The notes beneath the pieces were generated by a model. The model was given only the letters and a program-made list of their open reading frames with translations. It searched no databases and was not told the origin of the DNA. A stretch of DNA of 64,000 nucleotides from assembly GCA_030998225.1 (NCBI GenBank), contig JAPYXD010000698.1, positions 8,783,001 through 8,847,000 of the forward strand, in the 5' to 3' direction. The translations under genes were made by a program, and so were the position numbers. This document shows, one piece after another, positions 48,201-57,200 of this stretch (position 1 is the first letter of the stretch; the number at the start of each line of letters is the position of its first letter). Source of the stretch: Diplolepis rosae. Taxonomy: Eukaryota; Arthropoda; Insecta; Hymenoptera; Diplolepididae.

Positions 48201-51200
48201 ATTTTTTTAACTAAACAAATTCCATTTCAGGAAATCACAAAAACAAAAAATAATTTGAATCATAAATCTGAATTAAGGTCACGTGAAAGTAAAAATTTTA
48301 ATGAAGTTACTAGAACAGAATAACAATAATATCCAAGATTGCCAGACGTAAGTTATGATTGAAATCTTAATGACTTATATTACTATTTTTTTTAAGACTC
48401 GGGTATCTTATGATGCCTGTGATACAGGACGACAAAATTTTACTGCAATGTCTCAACTTGGCCAAAGGTTGGATGAAGCTGCAGGCGACTTGCGTAAACT
48501 AATTGCAAAAATCCCAGCTACCATGATTAACTGACCACTTTCTAGAACAAAATTACACTGTTCAATACAAAGCTGTTAGAAAATCAAGAAAATATATTTT
48601 TAAACATTCATTAAACCCATAGAATCAGAGTTGAGTTATTTTAATTCTTACAGAGACTTTTTTAGAATATTGTATCAATTAGGACATGCAATCAATGAAT
48701 AATAAAAGACGTGTGACTATAAATATTAGAATGTCACAAATAAAAGTAAACATAGGTTTATGTTTTAGATTCAAATCTCTCACGCTATTAGGATTTTAAA
48801 AAGCATAGAACTTTTGAAAAAAATTTAAAGAGGAAAAAATATGGAATATATTTTTGAATCCTATGACTGAGAGGGCCTTTAAAAGATCTTTTCGAGATCA
48901 ATAATCACTGCACACAAAAAATCACATTCAGAATAAGAATGAGTAACTGAGAAGAATAAAAAAATCACGTGATTAGTGACAAGACCTCGAGATTCAACAC
49001 TGAAAGGGGTCAGGGTTTCGATGACTGACAAAGTGTAAGATTTGGCAATCAGATGGAGATGTTCAAATTCATGACTTCCATAAAAACAAATTTATCTATG
49101 ACCTCAACTAAACATTTTTATTATCGAACCTAAAAGCAAATTATATTACGCGGAAGAGAACATTTCTAGCATGAACTTCAAAACAATACAGAACTCCTAA
49201 AATTAAAAAATTTAATTAAAATATGTTTCCATTCAAAACAAACTCTTAGAGTTCTAGAAATCAATAATTGTTGTTTAATAAATGCATTGACGTCTATCGA
49301 GTCACCTTATTATTTTATTTGCGGTTGAACGGAAAAATTATGCATATTTGCATGCTGTTTTTTTTACAAATACGTAACAAACAAGATTCCATATAAAGAT
49401 TGTGATTTGGAAGACTCTGACAATCATCTAAGATAATTCTCTAACGATGACGTTGAGTGTCAAGAGAACATTGATACTGAATAGCAATACTCGGTATAAT
49501 TACAAATAACAGATTATGTATCATAATTGATGACACTTTCGTATTAGAACAATCTATGAACGAATAGATTTATTTTACTCTCGATACACAATGAACTTTG
49601 TCCGATAGATTCTATATAGCTGTATTTCACATGCAATTGACTCAGTTTTTGAAATAACAGATTCCAAACCTAGAATAAAATAATTAATATATTAAATGAG
49701 TAGATAAATAAATAAAAATAATCAGTCGTCAAGAAAAATATTATATCAAAATTATTATAAATTTAAAAATTTTATAAATTAGTTCTCAGTAAGGGTTTTA
49801 TTAATAAAATATTTAAATTCAAAATAAGCATTAATTTTGATTAAAAGTGAAAAATTATATTTTTCAGTATTAGAATAAATAAGACTGCATATAAACTGAC
49901 ATGTGCAGCATGCACTTCTTCGATAAAGCGAGCCATGCACTTTCACTCGGTGGTCAATGTCACCACAAACCAGTTTTCAATCTGAATCTTTAGAATCTTC
50001 TGTAAGATAGACGTATGTAGCAAATAGAGCACATAAAAGTGCATATGTGTTTGAACCAACTGGTTCAATTAATTAAGACGATTCAGGCCTATAGCAGATA
50101 GTTGAAGTAACTTCTTTAAAATTCGGAAATAAGTTGCTTAGTTAGTTATATGATTGAGTATTCGAAATCAAATTGATTGGAATTCATGTAAACAAAATAC
50201 GTTTTTTTAATAGTAAGTTACTTTCGAATGTTAATGAACCTGAATATTTGAAGCTAAATAGCGAAATTAAATTTTTTTATTTGAGATCTTGAAACTGCTC
50301 TGAAATTCAAATATGAATCCTTCTAAATTCTAATACTTTTCAATTCAGATGACATGAGTTAATTTAGTAAATATTTTAATAAAATTTTAAGAATCTTTGA
50401 TGGAAATTCAAGTACTATATTTTTATGGTAATTATTACTGACATATTGGCAATGATGTTTTTTTTTTAATTTTCATTATCGATGTCCTGATGCCACTCAC
50501 GTGTAAGTATGTTGCAACATAATTGTGTAGGTTCAAGTGCGTTCAAAATAAGTGAATAATAGTTATGCAACCAAGACTCTCGTGTCACGGATCAATAATT
50601 TTCATAAAGCTGACAAACTTTATGACTTCTAATAAAATACGGAGGTAAATAAACTAAAATTCAAATACAGGCCTCACAGTCCCTTTGGGATAAAAAATAG
50701 GGTATATAGGGACCTGTTTTCTTTCCTAAAGGGACCTTTTTTACGCTCATAGGGTACATTTTTTTAACAAAAATTATGTATGAAAGAAAGTTATTAAAAA
50801 GAATAAAATCTTAATTAAAGGTAAATAAGACGTAATACTTTTTATTTTAGTAAGTAATAAATATATTCAAATAAATTAGTTGAGTTTGAAAGAGCAGTCG
50901 ACCGGCAATCGAAAGACCTGGGCTCGAATCCCAGCGTAGTCGAAAGCGTCTTTTTTTCCACAGAAAGATTTTCAAATTCAATAAATATATTCATATTTTT
51001 GTACACAACTGCACTTTACAAATTTTCGGACGTGATATTAAATAGGAAATTACCTACATATCACGACTATGTATGTAAGTCTAATTAAATTAAATTTCAA
51101 TTAACTCTCAACAAAATTTCCTTTTTTTAAAATGTTTTATACTTTGGTTAAAGAATGAATGTTATTTCTTTAAATTTCAGTCTTTTCATTAATAAGTATA

Positions 51201-54200
51201 CTTCTAATAACACAATATGAGTTTTCTTGACTTCATTTTAAGTTTAAATAAATTACTAAAACAATACTACTGTAACGGTTACATCTATGGATTTCTTTTT
51301 AAATTCTTAGGTCTTTTAAATTCCAAATGATATTTATAACATTATTGCGATGGTTTTACCTATTACACCTAACATTAACATGTCGTTCGTCGCTAATGTT
51401 ATTGACTGAGGCAGTGCGTACATCGACCAATCATAATTTCTTGAATAAAAGCGCTCGAATTTTAAATATTATTTAATGACAGTTTCAGAATAGTGAGGTT
51501 ATTAGAAGAATGCAACATTTGTATACCTCGATTTTATACAAATTTTTAAAAATGCACACTAATGGCTAAAAATAAGGTAATTTAGGGACCTCAACTGAAT
51601 ATAGAGGACAATAGGGGATATAGGAACCAGTCTGTGAGGCCTGCAAATAGAATGAAAATTTTAATTATTGTAAGATGACAATGAACCTCTCCATCGAAGA
51701 GTCATATTGGGATGAAGAAATTTAGAAAAACACTGTGTATGTGTATTATCATTTTCATTGAAAGGTTCATTCATGCTAGAATTAAATATTATTAAAATCA
51801 AGAGAAAAATTGATTTAAATTCCAAATTCTTTTTACTTATTCATAGAATAACTGCATTAAAAAGATTAATAAAAAAACTGTGCAGATTTATTCAAATTTA
51901 TACCAATTTTTATTTAGATGAATTAGAAACGATTAAAATACAAATTTATGAATAGGATTTATTAACCTATTATTTATTGTTCTGACATTTTCCTAGGCTG
52001 ATCAATTTATAAATAATTAGATATTTTTTCAAAAAGTTAAAAAAAATTGTTTTTTAATTTTTTAACGGATGAACAATGAAAAAGAATTTTTTTTAAATGA
52101 GTAATGTCTTGATCTTAATTAGTGAGCATTCTTTCACATTTACTTATGAAATATTCAGGTTATCACCTGTCCCTATCAGCAAAATAACGAATAACTCAGA
52201 TGAAAACTGAAACCACATTTTAAAGTTTGCTTTAACAATAATTTTTTTCGTTATCCACAAGTGTAAAAAATAATTTTTCTACTAGCGGGTAATAAAGTGC
52301 ATTTTATTACCCCCTGTGGGGCAAACAAACCCATTTTTGACCCCTCAGTAGAAAAAAAAATTGTGTGCAACGCAGGAAAAATATTTATATTCCCTAGTTG
52401 CACAATTTACCATTAAAGTTGTGGTAACTAAAAAACTATCAGTGTTGTATTATTTTTATAAATTAATACTTAATTCGTAAATTCCATTAAAATCATAAAT
52501 CTTTGATATTAAATAGAAAAAATTAATTCTAGCCTTGAAAACTAGTTCTTTCACCAAAGTATCAGTCTCAAATACCTGTTGTGCAGCCACCCAATAAGTA
52601 ATCAAAAATCAGTTCTGTTTTCATTCGAGTTTGGAATGTCAATTTCCATAATTTTGAAAAATTGTTCAGTGGTTTTGCACGTGATTAGAGAAAGGGAAAT
52701 AACTAACTCTCGTGATTGATTACAACACATCATTTAGGTATCATTACACCGATTCTATCTTTCAGGTTTCTGGTGGTTTTTAAATGTATCTACTAGATCG
52801 TGTTACGCAAAGAATGTTGATTCTACAGATTAAACAAATTACCTATAGCTAGTTCAATATGAAATCAGAAACTTAAAAAAATGTGTATATGAATGCTTGA
52901 ATTTATTTTTTTTAAACTAGTCTCCAAGTCTAGCACTAATTTTTGCAAATAATTATTTTTTAATTGAAGGCTCGTCGACATCGATGAATAAAAATAGTAA
53001 AATTGTATAAAAAGTTATAATTAAAAAATGGGATTACTCACTGTTTTTTCTGCCCTCTCGCACTTTGTAGGTCAGATCGGTAAAAGCCAAGTCAACAGGT
53101 GGTCTTTTGGGCAAATGTGTAATAGTTTTGGGCTGAGCAGGCACAATTTGAAGCCGCACAGCTGAATTTTTCCTGGATTGTAACAAAATTCCATTGGAAT
53201 CATCGTCTCGCGAACTGTGTCCCTCGAGCTTCATCTTATATTCCCTGATCTAATGTCGTGAGGTTTTATATCAAGAGTACAAGCTCTATGAGCGTGACGA
53301 TCGCGGATGTACAAGATTGAGACTGCGTCTTCTTTTCCTTAATTTATGTTACTTTTTATTAACGCTTTAATCGACCTCACGTCACATACTTCTTTTGCAA
53401 GTTGTCAGCCTGCAAATTAAATATTTTTACTTCGAGATAATGACCTTCTGAACTCCAAGGAACGATCTTCAATTAAATAAAGATAGTCATTTCATAATGA
53501 TCATTTAAATATCAAAGATTTTATCTGCAAAATTATTAAAAAGGATGCAAACCATATTCTAACTTCCAATTCTTGATAAAATATATGAAAAGCAAAAAAA
53601 GATTACTTTAATTTAAATGATGAATTGAGAGATAAATCATAAGATGATTAGAAAAATTAACTTTTTCATAATTATAAAAAAGACAAGTAGAAAAGCTGAA
53701 TTACAGAGTCTTTTCACACAAAAAAATCCAGGGTTTAATTACATTGTTACTACATCACTAAAAGTATTGAAATCTATTTTTATGTATTTATGACATTATT
53801 TTTTTACTTCCACTCTAATAAATGTTTTTACACCTTCAATTCTATTAATCAGGCAAATCAAAGTATAATTTATATTATCTGATGAAATAACGGTCAAAGA
53901 TTTTCTTATCTTAATAATAATTTACAATTTAAACTTACAATTTCAATTATCGACCTTTTTAATCTAGGATATTGAATTTAAAAAAATACGTTATGAAATT
54001 CAATTTTGTAATACATTGGAAATGAGATATCAAATTTAGTTGTTTGATTGACAAAAGAATCAATTCATGTGATATTTTAATTGCAGGTTGAAACCATCGA
54101 AATAATATACATTTTCGAATTGTAGTGAAAGGCATCATCATGAAAAAAATTAGCTACAATATTTACGGTTTCGACTACAGAAACCACAAGTTCGTCAAAC

Positions 54201-57200
54201 CACAAGGGATATTTTACAGTTTACATTTTCTTTTTCTGCTTAAAAAACGCAGATTTGACTGTACGAACATTTAAAACTTCCAGTTTCACGATTTGAAAGT
54301 GTAAAAGAAACGACATTACTTTAAAATATACGTTTTTCAATCCGTAAAAGAAAATTAAAACTGTAAATTTTCTCATGTGGTATGAGAAACTCGTGACTTT
54401 AGAAATCGAAACCGTAAATCTTACACTTCAATTGTTGTCGTAAATTCTCATTAGAAAATTATAGCGAATTTATGTAATTTGTTTTACCATATTCAACGTA
54501 ATATTTCAAATTAACAATGGCAAAAAATTCCAGTCAAAACATTTTTTACCTCTGTTTCCATTTTTTGCTTTTGTGAGATAAATAAAGACTGTCATGATGT
54601 GTCGATAATTGACGTATATAGAAATATATCAAACTAGGGGAGAAGAAAAAAATGATGATTTGCATAACTAGTTACAGATAAAATTAAGGATGAAAAATGA
54701 TTTTGTTCTTGTGAATCAGTAAAAATGACTCTCCAAAAATAAAAGAATTTATAAATTTATCTAGCAAAAAAACCATTCAATATATTCTTTTGTAACCTAT
54801 CTACTGAAGAAATAAAGACAATTCCAAAGGAATAAAACGGAGTAATTTGTAATTTGTCAATGATGTCATACTCTCGCGAAAGTTTATTGAGTTCAATTAA
54901 TCAGACTTAAATACCTCTAGTGGTCTATAAATAACGTCTATTATAAGAGCGACAACAAAGCCATTTGCATCCTCCTTTATTTCATTTCTAAAACTGAATT
55001 TTGACCATCGAAAGTTCTTGAAGTTATTTTATAATTTGTTATCAATTTAAATTTCTTTAAAATTTCATTTTTTAAAACCTTACATTTTCTTTGTCAACTC
55101 CTCTGTCACGAGTCAAAATAAAAAACTGTTAACCGATTTTCGGACTGAATCGATTACAATGATTTCAAACTGACTTTTGAAAGCGCATCGCAACACGTTA
55201 AATTACACGATTATGACAATTTTTCGAGAATGTTTTGAATTATTAAGTGCCGAAATCTTGTAGGCCTACTACTAAGAGCGGTCTCAACCTGCGATACGCG
55301 CACGATCGCGACTCGAGAACAACTAGTCAACCCACGGTGAGTGTCTTCGACCATCACCATTGACCGTCGATGGTCCCCGGTACCGATCACATCCAGAGGG
55401 AGAGACGACCTGTGTCATGTAGTCGACAGGAGCAAAGTCGAGTTTAATCAGAGTCGCTGTAAATCCAAATCAAACCTTGAAATCCCGGGGTCAGTGCTTT
55501 TGTAGATTCACAAAAAAACGTAAACTTCCTACATTGTCTTATCGAGGATAACCCACATGAACACAAGATGAATCGCTTATTTATGAAAATCCAATAACTT
55601 TATCCAATGATGAAATGAAGAATCCCCTGAAAAATGCATATCTTTTTATAATTCAAAAACTGTAAAATTATCAGATTGTACAGATTTAGACTTAAAAGTA
55701 CTCGAATAGCCTATTTCATTTAAATTTCAAACTATGGCATAAACTAATGCTATAAGAATGAGTTTAATGAAAATAGATTGAGAAAGATCTATGTTAGTTT
55801 TAGTAATACAAATTTAAATAAAAAACTATGTAGACATTTTTATAAATTAGAGAAATTAATAAGTTTAATAAATGAGATAGGATTGTTTGCCAAAGCTTTC
55901 TCACAGTCTGAATTCCCCATCCTGCTCTCTAGGTCAGGAAAAATGAAGCAATAAGACTTGAGGGTAGCAAATCTCGACTGATATTAATTAAACTTTGATC
56001 GTTAAGTACAGAAAGCAGAGGTAAATCGTGTTTCACGTGATTACGACATGGCAATCAAAGCAGGGGAACAAAAACCGGCAAGAATACGTGCTTTCACATC
56101 ATTCTGTTTAGTCTAGCTATCTCGGTTGTCTTTATTTAATTATTTTATTTTCTAGTCATATAGAAAGCCCCTGTTTATTAAATAATATTTAATTAGTCTG
56201 TTGATTGATATGAAATTGATGCAAGCAATAAATCTCTTCCACTTCTTGTTTAAATTCGATCAAGGGACAAACGTCAATAAATTGAATTATCCAAAATGCA
56301 AAGTCCAAATGCGAATAACGTTGTTGAATAAAATTATTGAAAAATTTATTAATATAAAAAACACGAGTAATATTGTCTACACCTTGCCTGTTTGTGTTAA
56401 AATATGACGCTCTAGAAAAATGAATTCATGTTGCAAAAGTCTGTCTTTATTAATTCAACCACGCCTTTTGATCTTCGTCAATCGCTTCATTAGAATCAAT
56501 TCGCAATTTCCGCGTTGTCCTAAGGCTAAATAATTATAATAATTAATTGCTTTGCAAATTATTATATTAATTTTAATTCTTAATTTATGGCCTCCTCATA
56601 GAATAAGCATTATTTTTTACTCCCTTACAGATTGTAAAATAATTAATACAATTAAGGAGTTGAATATAAATTTTTGTTCCAATTATTAAGAAGCAAAATA
56701 TGGATACCTCTAGTTGAGAAATTTTATTTAAAAAACTAATAACTATTTTTTTACAAAGTATAAATTATGAGTTAAAATATAAAGGTTATAGACAATTACA
56801 TTTCACAATATTTATTTTAAAAATCTCGAATTCCTTAGCAATATATTTTATTCGAATTTTGGAATTTGATTAAGATTTCAACATTAATTAACGGCCACTA
56901 GTATGTGAATCTCGTTTTTAAAAACAATGAGCCGTTATTTGAAGCAGAAGGTGTTCCCATTTGTTGCTCGATGACGTACAAAATGACACTTTCGTTTCAA
57001 ATCAGTCACAACAGTAAAATTCAGACTGCATTATTAATTTAAAGAATATAATCAATCATAAAGAAAATTAATTTATTTTCTATAAAGCGATATGATTATA
57101 ATTCTTGGTTAGAAGGAAAAAAAAATTACTTCATATGCTAAATGTCAATTTGAACTTTGATGTTTTTGCGATGGTCTTGGCATCGTTTAAAAAGGCAGAG

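Noticed and set aside
50880..50957. Functional tRNA gene
   Set aside because: The T arm is good, but the acceptor stem does not pair and the D arm is degenerate, so it was kept only as tRNA-like.
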